From Setophaga petechia (Eukaryota > Chordata > Aves > Passeriformes > Parulidae), in assembly GCA_024362935.1 (NCBI GenBank), contig JANCRA010000032.1:2604001-2668000 (forward strand): 64,000 bases of DNA, read 5' to 3'. A program made the position numbers and the translations under genes. Positions 23,462 through 37,345 of the stretch are shown here, piece after piece. The notes under the pieces are model-generated. The model saw nothing but the letters and a program-made list of their open reading frames with translations, ran no database searches and was not told the DNA's origin. Each line of letters opens with the position of its first letter. Position 1 is the stretch's first letter.

Positions 23462-23966
23462 AGTGGTTGGTGCAGTCTCACCTGGAGCGCTGTGTGCAGT
23501 TCTGGGCCCCACAGTTTAAAAAGGATGTGGAGCTCTCTGAATGCATCCAGAGGAGGGGAACACAGCTGGAAGTCTGTCCTGGGGGAGTGCCTGGGGACTT
23601 TGGGTGGGTCTGGTGTGGAGAAAAGGAGGTTGGAGGGGTGCCCTCATTGCTCTGTGCAGATTCCTGAGGGGGGGAATTGGAGAGGGATGGTTGAGCTTTT
23701 CTCCTTGGTGTTTAGTGATAGGACACATGGGAATGGCCCTAAGCTATGCCAAGGGATGTTCAGATTGGGCATTAGAAAGCATTTCTGTTCTGAGACATTG
23801 GTAAAACATTGGAACAGGTTTCCTGGAGAGCGTAAAGTATTTAGGAGGCATCTGCACAAGGCACTTAATAATATGTTTTGGCTTTTGGTAAGTCCTGAAG
23901 TGGTCAGGCAGTTGGACTGAATGATTATTGGTAGGTCCCTTCCAACTGAGATATCCCATTCTATGA
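23462..23966 (+). mobile_element. CR1 LINE 3' fragment
   Basis: Clear CR1 landmarks in order: 'gagcgctgtgtgcagttctg', 'aaaaaggatgtggagctctc', 'tgataggacacatgggaa', 'cattggaacaggtttcctgg', 'ggtcaggcagttggactgaa' and a 3' end 'cccttccaactgagatatcc' followed by 'cattctatgac'. Orientation is plus, antisense to MGAT4A. It covers the C-terminal end of the reverse transcriptase frame and the 3' UTR, all decayed. A short TA-rich palindromic run (about 23985-24010) follows. Confidence 0.9.
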
Positions 23967-23984
23967 CAAGCTGACTTGCAAGCA

Positions 23985-24010
23985 TTGTATATATATTGTA
24001 TATATATACA
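23985..24010. repeat. TA-rich simple repeat at CR1 3' flank
   Basis: Two 'gtatatata' blocks separated by a few bases, just beyond the CR1 3' end. It may derive from the microsatellite-like tail that CR1 copies carry, or be independent. Confidence 0.7.
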
Positions 24011-25474
24011 GTCAATAGTGCACCTGATATTTTCAAAACACATTTGACCATTTAGTGTTTCATTGTTCAGAGATTTCTCCAAAACCAAAAGAAATTGAAT
24101 TGATTTCTTGTCCCAGAAGTATGAAAACACTTTTTTGGATTGCTATTACAGTAAAAAGGAGAGTAGTGAGCCTAAAACCAAAGAGAAAACAGAGTGATCA
24201 CCACCAGTAAAAAAAGATACTTTTTCTACAGAATTATGGATTCTGTTCTTATTCTCATCCTGAAATGTAGAGTTATTTAAGAAAACAGAAGAAGGAATTC
24301 AGACAGTAAGTTATTGGCCTTACAACACTGATGGAACAACCCCAAACATATCTGTCTGTTCTCTGACAAACAAAACATCCCTCTAACAGCAGCTGTAGCC
24401 AATATTGAAGACATCTGGTCTCCAATAATTTCAGCATACAAGCATATTTTTATTTAAGAATAATGTACTATTTTAAACCAAAGCGAGATTTCCCACACTT
24501 TTCTCTGGAAGCCAGAAAGATAAAATAAAATAAATACCTTCTTAAGAAATTACTTGAGAAATTAAAGCATTAATTCTTCATAATTTTTCTCCTAAATTCT
24601 ACTTGGTCCAGTAAAACTCCAGAAGCTAAAGACTAAATATTTTAGCTGGCCAGATGCTGTGCAGTTCTTCCAACACTATGTCAACTGAATCAGTACTTTG
24701 TCAACTTTTTTCCTTTGTTGCAATACGTTCTCTTATATATGCAGAACTTAGAATTTAGACGAGCTCACTTGAAAGTTGATGCAGTCTTTTGAAAAGTGAA
24801 AATTCAAATAAAACCTGGGTGGTTTGCCAGTTTTTAACTAGAGATGAAATCTCAGCTCTCAGCCTCCTCTGGGTTATTTATAATTCTTCTACTACATAAC
24901 TGTTAAAAAAAATTATTCCAAAAAGACACCACTAACCCAAAATTACAAACTCAGTCCACTCTTCTCTTAGCCATACACAATATTGACTACATATACTGCT
25001 AAAGAGCGGTCTAAATTTGAAGAAAAAGTCAAAGTTTTAAAACATGGAGTTTCTAACATCTTAGCATGCATATAATCTCTTAGTTTGGGCTTTTGTACTT
25101 CTTGAACAATCTGTTCATGTACTTTCACCCCTGCTTTTTGTAACAGCCAAGAGTTTTCCCTTGAGATAAAAAGGGACATCCAAGTAAAGGAAGAAGAAAA
25201 TAGGCTGTAGCTTGAATTTAGAAAAGCATTTTGCAGAGTATTTCAGCTCAACTGAAATAGCATAAATATGAATTGCAGGTAAATTACCAACACTGTCAGA
25301 ACACCTACTGAATTGTTATTCCAAATGAAATATCTACTGAACAACAAAACAGAAAACATACTGTGGAAACTCAATCAAAGCAATTTTAAGGCTACAGAGT
25401 CTCAAAGTCAATAAAAATCATCAACAGCTTAGTTTTGGTTCATGTTACTTTTTTAGCCAAGTTAGATTTTTTTA

Positions 25475-25620
25475 ATGCCCCAAGCCTGTCAATGTTGAAG
25501 AGGCATTTGGACAATGGCCTTAAAATCGTGCTTTAGCATCTGGTCAGCCCTGAGGTGGTCAGGCAGCTGCACTAGATGACCACTGTAGTTCCCTTCCAAT
25601 TGAAACAGTCTATTCTCTTC
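25475..25620 (+). mobile_element. Short CR1 LINE 3' fragment
   Basis: The segment has 'ttgaagaggcatttggacaa', 'gccctgaggtggtcaggcag', 'ctgcactagatgaccactgt' and 'cccttccaattgaaacagtc', the order seen at the CR1 3' end, then a worn 'tctattctcttc'. It is heavily 5'-truncated. Plus orientation, antisense to the gene. Confidence 0.75.
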
Positions 25621-28600
25621 TAACATGAAAACTTTATGAAGAAACTATTTGAGTGCACTTCTAAACTGAGTGGAGTGCACACTTGTGAAAGGAAACAGAA
25701 TTGCCTGAAAACCCTTTCACAACCCAAGAATGTTTTGGCAATCCTCAGTATTGCCATTATTCCTCAAGGAAAGCCTTGACTGTCTGCTATAAGAACAGAC
25801 AGCCAAGAGTCTACAGCACAAAAAGCAGCATGAAAGCTTTGCAAGCTGTTATTTATCTTATCAATCAAGCAGGTTCCCAAACACGTTAAATCACAGGCCA
25901 TTTTCACAACTGAAAATTTAACACATCGAATTAAGATTGTGGAACTAAGGTGGCTGCATTCACATAAATGAATAATTAAATAAATAAAAGACAAGCTATA
26001 ATTTACTCAAGAGCTCTGTTTTAGTATGGCAGGTTCTACCAAAGGCAGATGCATCAGACAAGATCAGGAAAAGCTTTATGACCTTCCCGTATCACAAGCA
26101 GGCAGCTGAGCTTTCCTTCAAACTCCAAACCAGCTAAACACCCAAAGTGATAGATCTGCCACAAAGACAGAAAGGTAATCAGCAATAGACTTGGCACTCA
26201 AAAAAGATAGCAAGCCAAGCACAGAGGGCTTACCTTTGTCAATTAATTGTAGGCCTGATTTATATTTTTTGCCCTTGTCCAACTGAACCATTGAAACCTC
26301 ACCCCCTTTTTTCATTAAAGAACAACAGAACACACAGACAAAAGGCTCTGGTTGGCAACAAAGCATCGTACACAAATACTCAATAAGTAAAACACCTAGA
26401 GAAGGAACAGATACCAGACACAACAGGACTTTTCCTCTATCCAAGTGGGGAAACTTTAAATCATTATTCAAATCAACAATGTATCACTACATTCGCCAAT
26501 GTAACAGTTTATGGCCCACCATAATGACAACCCTTTCAGCTTTTACAAGTTAAAGGTGCTGCAGCAAAAGCCTCATTTTTCTGCACACCCTGTTGAAGAG
26601 TTATTAAAATGTCATTAAAATAAATGTTTGAATGTGTGAGAACACACTGTAGTTAGTGCTAACTCAGGTATTTCTGTGATTAGTAATTCTCCAACTCATT
26701 TACTCTCATTATAAGAACCCTACAGTAGTTACCATCACGCCATGGGTCAGAGGCTCTAACAAGCTTCATGTATTAATTCATTACACTCCCATCAAGGATG
26801 TTGATCAGTTTACAGGTTGATAGACAGTAAAGGTCTTAACTGGCAGCAAGCTTCCACGCTGAGTTTCACACAGAGACAGTGGTGAGGCAAGAGGAGGTTA
26901 CTCCTCAGTGAATTATGGATTTGTCAATGTGCCAGCCAATCAAATCTGGCACGGCTCTTACAGGAACATTTCTTTGTTTGAGCTTCATGAGGTACAAAAA
27001 TTTAGTTCTGCACTTCCCGTAAAATCAGTTCAGATGTTGTATGTGATCCATGAAGTTGCAGTATCAAGTAAATCAGTATCCAGTAAGTCATGATGATACC
27101 TGCATGGACCTGCACTTCATTCCCACAGATATAAGCAACAAGAATTTTTTAGATCATGCTTGGTTCATAATATCCAAGTACCTTACAAGCCATCACATTT
27201 GTAGTATTAGTGATAAAATATTCATAATCTAAAAGGCAGATATCCTTTTAAATTAAAATTCTGCTATGGTAGCACATGACAGACTAAATTATATGCACTG
27301 TCAGCCAAAAAAAGTGAATTTCTCTAATATATAAAATAAAATTCTTACCATGCTAACACTTAAGTAATTCTAAACTTCATCTTAAAACTGACACTCTTTT
27401 TGACAAAGGCTACACTTTCTCTTTAGCACAGGTTTTGCAAAATATAACTGCAAATACAATTACCCAGTATTGTGATATGAAATTTTGTTCCTACTGCACT
27501 GTACAGTCATCCAGTATCCACAATAAAGATGCACAGACAAAATAAACATATACAAAATATCCTGGCATTTACTGAGACAGCATGCACATTGCTTCCATTG
27601 CCCTTTGGAAGTGACTCCAGAGCTCAGGAGTCATTCACAAGGCCCAGACGAGGCACGGCGTTCTCAAATGTCCGACCGAGGGGAGGCAACAGAGGAATTG
27701 TCAAACCAATCACACAGGCACAGACAAAAAGCTATGTCCACACAAGAGATATTAAAGATGTTCCAGAACCCTCCTGTGACATTTAGACTTACAAAAACAG
27801 CAAAACACTGTAGCAAGCTGAGCTAATTATCAAGTGTCAAAACCTGCACATAGGCACAAATCATATTTAGAAATCAGCAGTGTCAAACAGCGAAGAGAAA
27901 ATAAGGTGTTAACAAAATTTGCCCCTAAAGTTTAAACCTCAAGCGGGCCCACAAATCAGATTTTGATTTGTCTCAAAACTGGCTAAAAGCTGATACATGG
28001 TGTCCTTGAAATGTTACAATGTATTACCATGGATGACTACTCAACAAAAGCTAATTAGCTTCCCTGCTCTTAAAGTAAAATTAAAACCTTTTATAAACAA
28101 GCTATGATGAGTTGTAAAATCCAAAGCAGTAAAGCAATCAACCATGCAAATACAAATAAAGCAGTATACTGTAAAGGCTAACAACAAGACATGCTATAAA
28201 TAAAAGCTCTTAAGAAAACTGCTCAAGGTCAAATTTTATCAGTCCTCTTTCAACACTTGATTCTGTAGGCCTTTTTAGTTACAGAGTTTGTAGTTATGCC
28301 TATTCATAAAGCTATCATATTATTTTGAAGGGATTAGAGGATATGCAAATTTTTGTGAGTATAATACTCTGTGAAACTAAAGACAGAAAAATATGGGAGA
28401 TGATTCACAAAAAAATGCATCCTACTAATCATGACAAAACATATTCTGCATCAGGAAACAAACAAACAAAATCAAGATGCAGGAAAACAAGTGAGCAAGT
28501 CATTTCTTTATCCCTAATCTTATTCAAATTGATAGGTCATTTCAGCAATTCACTAGTTCAATTTACCAAAACAATCCATCAGAACTACTCTTTATTGCCC

Positions 28601-29711
28601 TTGTTTTCCACATAGAAATGTACTTATCAGGACTGTAAGTATTTTAAAAAGTGCTCATTCAAGTAGCTTTCATTGCGAAGAACAACTTCTTTTAAGGGAA
28701 GGTTCTGCAGGTTTTCCTAACTTCGGTAAAAAAACAACTCAATAATTCTAATTACTTCATTTCTCATTGCAATTTTTTCACATTTTGCACTTCAAGAATC
28801 TCTATAAACAAATAATGGGTTTTGTTCTCTCCAATTTTAGTGCACTAGCACAAGTCTGAAGTGCTTGCTTAGAAACTTTCACGGCCTGATCCAATCTCAT
28901 CTAGATACTTGTGTTTAAACATTCCATTGCAGCAGGAGCTGAAGTTGTTTTCTCTAAAATTTTTTAAGCAATCTGAATATGATCCTTTGTCATATCAACT
29001 AGTAAAACCTTTCTACTTTGAACTGTAAATTTCAGAATCAATTTTCTTGTAAACAGTTCTTTGATCTGAGAATTTGCTTTCCCTCCATTTTTTCAATCTT
29101 TAATATAAATACACTAAAAATTATGTAGCTTACCAATGAAAATGGAAGCATGAAATGGTACATCGTGTTTGTTTGATTTTTTTTCCTAAAAAGCCACAAA
29201 ATTCAACATTTTTCTAGAGGGAAAAAAGTCCCAAGAAATTAAAAAGCCAAAGAAGCCAAACTAGAATTGTGACAACTGATGAATGATTTACTTAAGGAGT
29301 ATCTTCACAGCTGGATAGAACAGCCAGGAACAGTTTTAAATGTCTCCAGATGCAATTGCACACCTCTGCTTCTAGATATAATTTATTCAATAAAGAAAGG
29401 TCACAATTAAGAAGATTTACAAATCAATTATAAAATCCAGTTTGACACCACATTCAAACATCCCCTCATCAGGGCTGACAGCGAGTCTGAATGTTCCTTT
29501 GGACACAAGGAACAAAAAGAATACTATATCAGAAAATCCAGACACCCACAAATAAGGAGGTCAAGTCAACAGAAGCATATGGTCCTCTGTCTGTGCACTT
29601 GCTTCAGACAATAAGGATAATTAAACACATGATTTGTTTGAGAAGAGTTATTGGCAGCACTTGAGCTGAAGGTCTTTTTTTAAAGCAGAGAACAGCAAGC
29701 TACAGTAATGG

Positions 29712-29880
29712 GGGATAAGCAAACAAACAAACAAACAAAAACAATAAAACCCCCAACCAACAAACCAACAAAAAAACCCTCCAAAACAACCAACCAAAAT
29801 CTCCCCAATCCCCCTCACCTAAAAAAAAACCCAAACAGAAAACAAAAGAACTCCAAAAAAGAAATCGCACAATCACACAT
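29712..29880. repeat. A/C-only low-complexity tract with (CAAA)n core
   Basis: About 170 bp composed almost wholly of A and C on the plus strand, starting with four to five CAAA units and continuing with CCAA and CCCC variants. In gene sense it is G/T-only. A 65-codon open frame here merely reflects the lack of T. Confidence 0.9.
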
Positions 29881-31624
29881 CTGCAAATTATTTGTCCTGA
29901 TCTGACTGTTAACTTTACGAGGATTCACACTTCTTTGACTAGTAAACAACACTGCCCAACCCTCTAAGGATGAATATAAACCTCAGGGCTTTCTAGGTTC
30001 CAGCTACTTGGTTCTTATTTTATTCCCAGTGCTAAGTAAAGCCACCTCTACTGGCATTTCTTCTCAAAGGGGACAGTGATATAAAAACATCACTGAAATC
30101 ATGTGCTAAATCTGTCCCACAATAAGCAATCAGTATTTAACACATCTCTGTCCCTGAACAGAAAAACTAAGTGATAAATAAAAGTTCATAGAGTCTATTC
30201 CCAAGAACAAAGCAGAACAACAAAAATTATTGCAACTTCTGCTGTAGACATTCATTGCACAAAGAGTTTCAGAAATTGATAAAAGAAAAGCTCAGCTGAG
30301 TACACAAAGCAATGAATTCATGTAATCTGGACAGTAACTCTTTACAGTGAAGAAAATTACCTTCAAGTAACTGTCACTAAAACATCCCACTTTGACATTT
30401 CTAACATGTCTTGCACAAGATTTAAAGCATACAGCAGTGTAAAAGAAACTAGGAAACCTTCAACGACATCACAGTATTACCTCAAAAACACAATATACAG
30501 TGACAGCTTTTACAAAGATCATCATGTCACAATTATTTTTTCAAACTAACTGCCAAATAAAAAGGAAGACTGTAACTATACTGCTCAAGCAAGCACAAAG
30601 CTCCAGTTTAAGCAAGCATTACAACCATAACACTGAAGCACACTTAAGATACAGGACAGGCCAATAGCTAGCCTGCATTCTTGGCAACACTGAAGGACTG
30701 AAGCATATTAGGTGAAAGAAAGCACTTCTATTGCTTTTTTAACATACTAAAATAAAGCAATCCCTTCTACATTTCTGCAGAAACATGTATTAAGCACACC
30801 TGTTGCATTCATTTATTGCATTTGCTTCCATCATTTAAGTTACATGTATGTATATACACACATTTTATTGCTACCAATGAACAGGAGCATCTTCCAAAAA
30901 CCACATAGCAGCTAATTACACTCATTCCTAACAGAACATTTTAAAGAAGCCATAACCATTGATCTGATCTGAGCAGCATGAGGCTTTAGAATCAGCATCT
31001 CTGCATGGTATCATAATTCAACATTAAAAATAACAACAAAACCTAACCTTGATAAGTTAGGTTATACATTTCTTTCACATTTGTTAAAAGTGCACAAGAG
31101 TGCACTGCTAAAAGTGCAACCCTCCACCTGAAATACTTACAAATTTGCTGACCATGTAAACAAATGTAATTACCCCATAGGTAATCTGACCTCTTAGAGT
31201 CAGCTTGACTACAAGTCATCTGTGACATCTCATGTTTCTCCTCAGATCTCAATCAGACAATAATACTTTCAGCTACCTTCTGCAAACAAGCAGATAGACC
31301 TATATTAAGATATCATGCTATCTAGTGGCCCCAAATTCCTGGGGAGCTCTTTTGTGGTGTTTTTCTTTTTATTTTAAGGAAAACTATTTCTCTGCAAACC
31401 ACTTCTTATAACCTACTGAATTTGTAATTCCATTTACAAACATAGCATTCTCTGCTGTAACAGAATTTAGGGAAGTAGGGGGTTTGATTCTCCTTGTTAC
31501 TGACTTGGTAAGTTAAAACTGGAAAAGGGATTTGAAAGAGAAAACAAGTTTCCATAAAATCACCAATCTGGTAATCATTCAAGCTTCTTCTAATCCTCTA
31601 GCCCTCACCTCTTGCAAACAGCCA

Positions 31625-32665
31625 GACTCATGCAAAACATTTGACACTGTCCTGCACAACATCCCTGTCTCCAAAGTGCAGAGATGTGGATTTGACAGAT
31701 GAATCACTCAGTGGGTAAGGAATTAGCTGGATGGCTGCAGTCAGAGTTGCAGGCAATGTCTCAATGTCCATGTGGAGACCAGTGATGTGTGGCACCCTCA
31801 GGGGTCAGGATGGGGATTGGCACTTTTTAACATCTCTGTTGGTGACAAGGACAGTGAGACTGACTGTACCTTCAGCAAGATTTCCAACACCACCAAGCTG
31901 TGTGGCATCTGATGTCTTGGGAGGAAGGGATGTCATCCAGAGATCTGGACAGACTTGAGACATGGAACCAAGGGAACCTCATGAAGTACAAGGCCAAGTG
32001 AAAGGTCCTGCTTCTGGGTAAGGGTAATCCCAAGTTCAAGCACAGGCTGGGTGGAGAATGGATTGAGAGCAGCTCTATGGAGAAGGACCTGGGGCTGTTG
32101 GCTGGCAAGAAGCTCAACAGGACTCATCAGTGAGCACGTGCAGTCCCCAAAGCCAGCCGTGTCCTGGCCTGCACCAAAAGCAGTGTGGCCAGCAGGGTGA
32201 GGGAGGTGAGCCTGCCCCTCTTCTCTGCTCTCATGTGACCCCACCAGCAGTGCTGCATCCAGCTCTGGGGTCCCCAGCACAGGAAAGACACAGATGTATT
32301 GGAGGCAGTCCAGAGAAGGGTCATAAAGATGGTCAGAGGAGCATCTCCTATGAAGACAAGGCTGAGAAGTTGGGGGTTGTTCAGCCTGGAAGGGAAACCT
32401 TACAGCACTACGTAAAGGGAGCCAACAAGAGAGCTGGGGAGGGACCATTTACAATGGCACAGAGTGATAGGAAAGGGGAAATGGCCTCAAACTGAAAAAA
32501 AAAAAAGGTAGGTTTATATTAGATGTGAGGTAGAAGTGCTTTACTATGAGGGTGTGAAGCACTGGAACAAGTTTCCTAGAGCAGTTGCGCATGCCCCATC
32601 TCAGGAAATGTTTGGAGCCAGGCTGGATAGGGCACTATTTGCACCATGCTCTGACCAACTGAGCT
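31625..32665 (+). mobile_element. CR1 LINE, about 1 kb, reverse-transcriptase C-terminus to 3' region
   Basis: The longest transposon here. It starts within the reverse transcriptase ('acatttgacactgtcctgca', corresponding to the F-D-T-V-x-H-N block), continues through 'tgtccatgtggagaccagtg', 'aagtacaaggccaagtgaaa', 'ggagaaggacctggggctgt', 'gctgcatccagctctggggt' and 'gaagggtcataaagatggtc', and ends in the 3' untranslated region. The reading frame is broken by several shifts and stops, so it is a dead copy. An A12 run near 32496 interrupts it. It is antisense to MGAT4A. Both limits are approximate. Confidence 0.92.
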
Positions 32666-33894
32666 GATCTCAATTGCCTCATAAACAGGAAAACGTTGAA
32701 ACAGTAACAAAGATGCTTGCACAAGATTAGAAAAGGCTTCTACTACTGAGCTTCTAGTTAGCCTTGACTAAGGCCATTAGAATGTGTGTGCCACAAAGTG
32801 TAAGAAGGTGAAATTTTAAATGTTTTTGGTGACAAGTAGAGTCTCCAAAATACTCAGTGCAGAAAATTAGTATTTTGGTTAAAATTTTTCAAATCACTGT
32901 GCTAATTACATATTTTAAATTATTTTTCCACTATAACACTCTCCATCAGTATTACTGAATATTGTGATGCTACAACACTGAGAAATATGGCATCATTTGT
33001 ATTGCAAATGGGTTAATATTTCTGAATAGAATTATAATTTTCATATTGATCTTTTCTGCAACAAGGAAACAAGAAGTTTGTAGGAGAACTAGCACAGCAT
33101 AATCATTACTCCCACAGAAAAAGAGATCCAAGAAGCATCATCTTAATAAAGATTACCTGAAAAAAAAGTTTTTATTTTCCTTACAGGAAGGACTTGGTGT
33201 TTTGTTAAAGATTTGTACCCAAAAAATTTTTCATTGCCAAAATTGGATGGAAGATTCAGTTTTTAATTTTGAAAGATGCAAATCAATAAAAACATAGAAG
33301 TTTTTATTAAAGGTCCTGTTCCTTTCATATCATTATTGTGTTATATAAATCAATTTGCTATAAAGCTTTTTTGTTTTGAGAATGAAGGGCAGAGTCAACT
33401 GCATCAGCCACACACTCTGCAGTTCCACCTAAACAACACAAATGGCAACACTCCCCTTTGGTATAAAAACCTAACCTAATAACAAACTCCTACATCCAAC
33501 TTCCATTTGAAAAAGGCACCTATAATGTCTCAATAAACAACAAAGCCAAGTAGCCTTTAATGCCTTTTTTTCTGTGGCAGATTTAACAATAACAACAGCA
33601 TGGAAAAGAAGTTAGGATGTACCACAACACCAGGTATAGATAAAAACAAAAAGCTGAAGCATAGGCTCTTGCCAGGTTTTGATCTATTCTCCACTAATTA
33701 AAAAAATTACCAAGTACAAAAATAAGACTGTGAACACTATCACAAGCATTAGTCTTACACTTTGAAGGACTGAACTAGCAGTATCATGAAAAATCCAAAA
33801 CTAAGGCATATAATTTACATGTAAGTGCCTGCTTGGGTTGATATAAGCCATCTCTCTCACCTGGCACTCTGGTAAGCTTGTGTGCCAAGAGAGT

Positions 33895-34260
33895 GCACAA
33901 GACTTTGAGGCAGGGAGGGTACCCCCAAACTCAAACACAGCATCCACACAAGCTTTACAGATTTGATTTCCAGCAGTTTCCACCCCTCCTCACTTACAGG
34001 AGGTTCTGTCAGAGCAGCCCCTGCTCTTTCCCAAGACTCTGTTCCACACCCCAAGACCTTCTGTTCCTCTGCCCCAGCCCTCGAAACCAGCATTCAGGCC
34101 AAGCCCACACCAGCCCTAATGCTGTTCCCCAAGTGTGCCTTCCCTTACATAACAGACCTTCCACCCCTGACCAGCAGCAGCCTCTAACCCCCAGCAGCAG
34201 CAGTGCTGCAGCAGCTCTGCACCCACACAGTCAGCAGAACGTGAGCAGTGGCAGCACGGA
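33895..34260. other. C-rich patch with CAG/CTG run in AT-rich intron
   Basis: About 365 bp with many C tracts and, near 34170-34225, repeated CAG units followed by CTGCAGCAG. It stands out from the AT-rich surroundings. No exon with family similarity, CpG island or known repeat is recognised. The open frames on both strands are compositional. Confidence 0.5.
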
Positions 34261-36914
34261 GCATTCCTCCAAATTCAGAGGAAGGTTCATTTTTACTCTG
34301 CAGTAAATTTGAACCAAGCCAGACTAAAACAGTATTATGAAGGAGTGACAGAGGGGGAAAGAGGATACAGTAGTATGTTTTAAATGCAATTTTTGAAAAA
34401 AGCCATCCTACATTCATTATTCAAGATATTAGGTTATCTTATGATTGCACTTAAAACAACTTAAAGCCCTTAACTAAACAATCTGTGAATGTCCTAACAT
34501 CAATTGTTGTCCTGCATAAGAATAAATTCTCAGCTTCACTCAACTCAAACCTTTGATCACTTTAATCTACACATAGCTAAAATATCACAAAACCCAATTG
34601 AATTAATTGCTGGATCCCAAAACACAACAAAAGAAGTCTTCCATTCAGTTACAGCCTGTTCCAAGTTAAACACTTTCCTCAAACTGAGTTAAATACAGTT
34701 AGGTCTAAAGCAACACACTACAAATATAGAGTAAAGCATTAGTCCCCTTTTTAGGGTCTTTGTGTAACATAAAATAGCATTCTATACAAGTCAGTAAAGC
34801 AACGTGGAGGAGGAGAACACGGGAAAATGAGCCCTGACCTGAGGGAGTCTATGAGAAAGCAGTTACTCTCCCAGCACGTGTGTACACACGTGAATTCCAG
34901 AAAGGTCTCCCCTATTTCTTCCAGAGCCTCTCTCATCAACAGAGAGTGGAAACAACCTTTGTGCAAAGCAAAAATGTTTAACCCTGATGCTTCCATGAAA
35001 ACAAACTCTACCACACATGCACCTCCACACATCCTCCAGAATGTGACTCACAGCACATACACCAACCAACTGTGCAGTGAGTGGCGGACCCCTCTCAGAC
35101 ATCCCAAGCACATGGACTTGAGCACTATTGTGTAATTGCTGCTCAGCAACTACTTATCACAAATATGCACTTACAGAAAGCTTCCCAAAGGTGTCACTTA
35201 CTGTGCATGCTCAGTCTGTGCGTACACAATTGGAGTTTCTGGTAGTGCAGAAACCTCATCAGTGACAGGATGCCTGTGCAGCAGCACACACCCATCCAGG
35301 CTGCAGGCTCTGCACCTGAAGGGATTTCTGCCCAGGCAAAATTTCCATGAAGAAATTTAAGACTTGTCCAGGAGGACCCATGTGTAGGTGTCTCAAACCT
35401 TGCCCAAAAATTATCACATTAATATGCTCACATATTCTTGAACATTCAGGGCTCAAGATTTTTGAGGGTTTAAGATGCTTAATATTCTCAGTATAGTTAA
35501 CTTAGAGTCCAATGTGGTAAGGAAACAAAGTACACAACAAAGTGGAACACAGTAGAACACAGAAAAAGCAGCTACTTCTGATAACCCGAAAGCTTCCAAA
35601 CACTTCAACATGATTTGTGTCTACTACAGAACTGCCAGTAACTCAGTGAGTTTCTGTACATGTAAATCAAGATGCTCATATTTCAATCATTCCTTTCCCT
35701 CCTCTCAGAAACAAACATATACATACAAGGCAGCAACTACAGCAAGAAAACCCAGCTTCCTAAACTAAGAAGATGATAATGATTGATCTACAGCCAAATG
35801 TCTGACATAGTAGTACATTAGAAGAAAATTCATCTAGCAAAAATAACTGCTCGGAGGAGTGAGTACTACTACCTCAAAATTACCAGCACTATTTTAAGAG
35901 CTGAAACTTTTAGAAATTCTTAATAGCCTGGGCACAAAACTCAAGTTATTGCGGAAGTCTGGTTATTGTTTCCACACACGCTAGCGGGCTGAGGTTGCTG
36001 ACACTCCTTGTTTCTTTGTGCCTTGACAACTGTGTTGAACAAACTGTTTCTGAGAACACATTCTTTCTAACTTGTCCTCCTTGCAAGCAACTCAGGATCA
36101 AAGCTTCATCATGCTCACAGATTGCTGAAAATTAACAACAACCTTGTAAGTCAAATGTAATCCCATCACATTTGTTTTATTCAAATCTCTCTCTAACAGT
36201 AGCTCTACAGTTTGTCTCCAGGGGCTGTGCAACCAAGTATGAGGGCTGTTTATTGGCACAAGTACTTCACTAGTAATTTGTAATTGAAAAAAAGATTGAG
36301 TTCAGCCCATCTCTGAACTGTCTGAGGAAACTTACACATCCATGGCATTGAAATGTAAGACCACAATGGATCTGCAGGCGACTATAGCAAAATTTATGCT
36401 TGATAGGCACTGAAAACTTTTAAGTTATTTTTGAGCATTATATAGTAAAATTACATATTGTCACAAGTGAAAAAGAGGGGTTCTGTTGTTTACAGTTAGA
36501 TGGATGGGTGGCACATCTGTGGGAAGCATCCACAGGAATAGGCAGAAATCTGCATGAAAGCTGAGGAGACAACCGGAAAAACAGCTGGAAGCACAGCTCT
36601 AAAATGCTGCAGAGCAATTGCTTTTTAGGCAGAGACTAGCTGGAATAAAGCCTTTCACTGTGAGCAAGGAAACTGCTTTCTATTCACTTTCTGGCATGCT
36701 CAGGAAAACAAAATATAGTGCATTATAAACAAAACTAAATTATAGACTTACCAGTGTATCATCTTAAAAAAAAATCAGCTTTCAGGATTCTAGTCCTAAA
36801 GATTGTATCAATAAAGAAAAAAGCTTTTTTGTCATCCCAGCAGCAAATAAAGTCATAATTAGACAGCAGGAAAAAGGTTACAGAGTAAGATACTACTCCA
36901 AACTGTGAGAGTGA

Positions 36915-36942
36915 GGGGGGGAAAAAGGGGGCGGGGGGGTGG
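36915..36942 (+). repeat. G-run cluster, possible G-quadruplex
   Basis: Runs of seven, five and seven G plus a GG, separated by AAAAA, C and T. The plus strand (non-template for a plus transcript, antisense to MGAT4A RNA) could fold as a quadruplex by splitting the long runs. Confidence 0.7.
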
Positions 36943-37249
36943 AAATCACACTTGAAAATAAAAGTAAGTCATTTTTGATGTTTTTCTAACACAGTATGTT
37001 CATGGCTCCTAGCTATAGAAGTGGTTGTTTATTGTTAATAACAGTAAGAGACTAAAAATAAACAGATAAAGGAATCTGATAAATACAAGCAAATATTTAA
37101 TGTATTTTAAGGGATCAAATTATAAGAAATGGCAGCTCTCACATATCTCATGCAAACATCAATATTATTTAGTAATGAAACACACTGTCATGTTGCTCTT
37201 GGCATAAGGAGAGATAAACCTGGCGAATGCCAAGGATAACCAATATAAT

Positions 37250-37345
37250 TTATGTTAGAAGGGACTTCTGGGGGTCATCTAGTCCAATCCCCTGATCAAA
37301 ATTAATTTCACCACAATTGTTACTTCAAAGCTGGAGCATTCCTGC
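37250..37345 (-). mobile_element. CR1 LINE 3' fragment, minus orientation
   Basis: The stretch 'gttagaagggacttctgggg' followed by 'gtcatctagtccaatcccct' and 'gatcaaaa' is the reverse complement of the CR1 3' end. It is in the same sense as MGAT4A. The remainder is too worn to extend confidently. Confidence 0.75.

Noticed and set aside
31731..32495. Frames of 75-171 codons on both strands
   Set aside because: They lie inside a decayed CR1 element. The true element frame is plus and broken; the minus frames are shadows.
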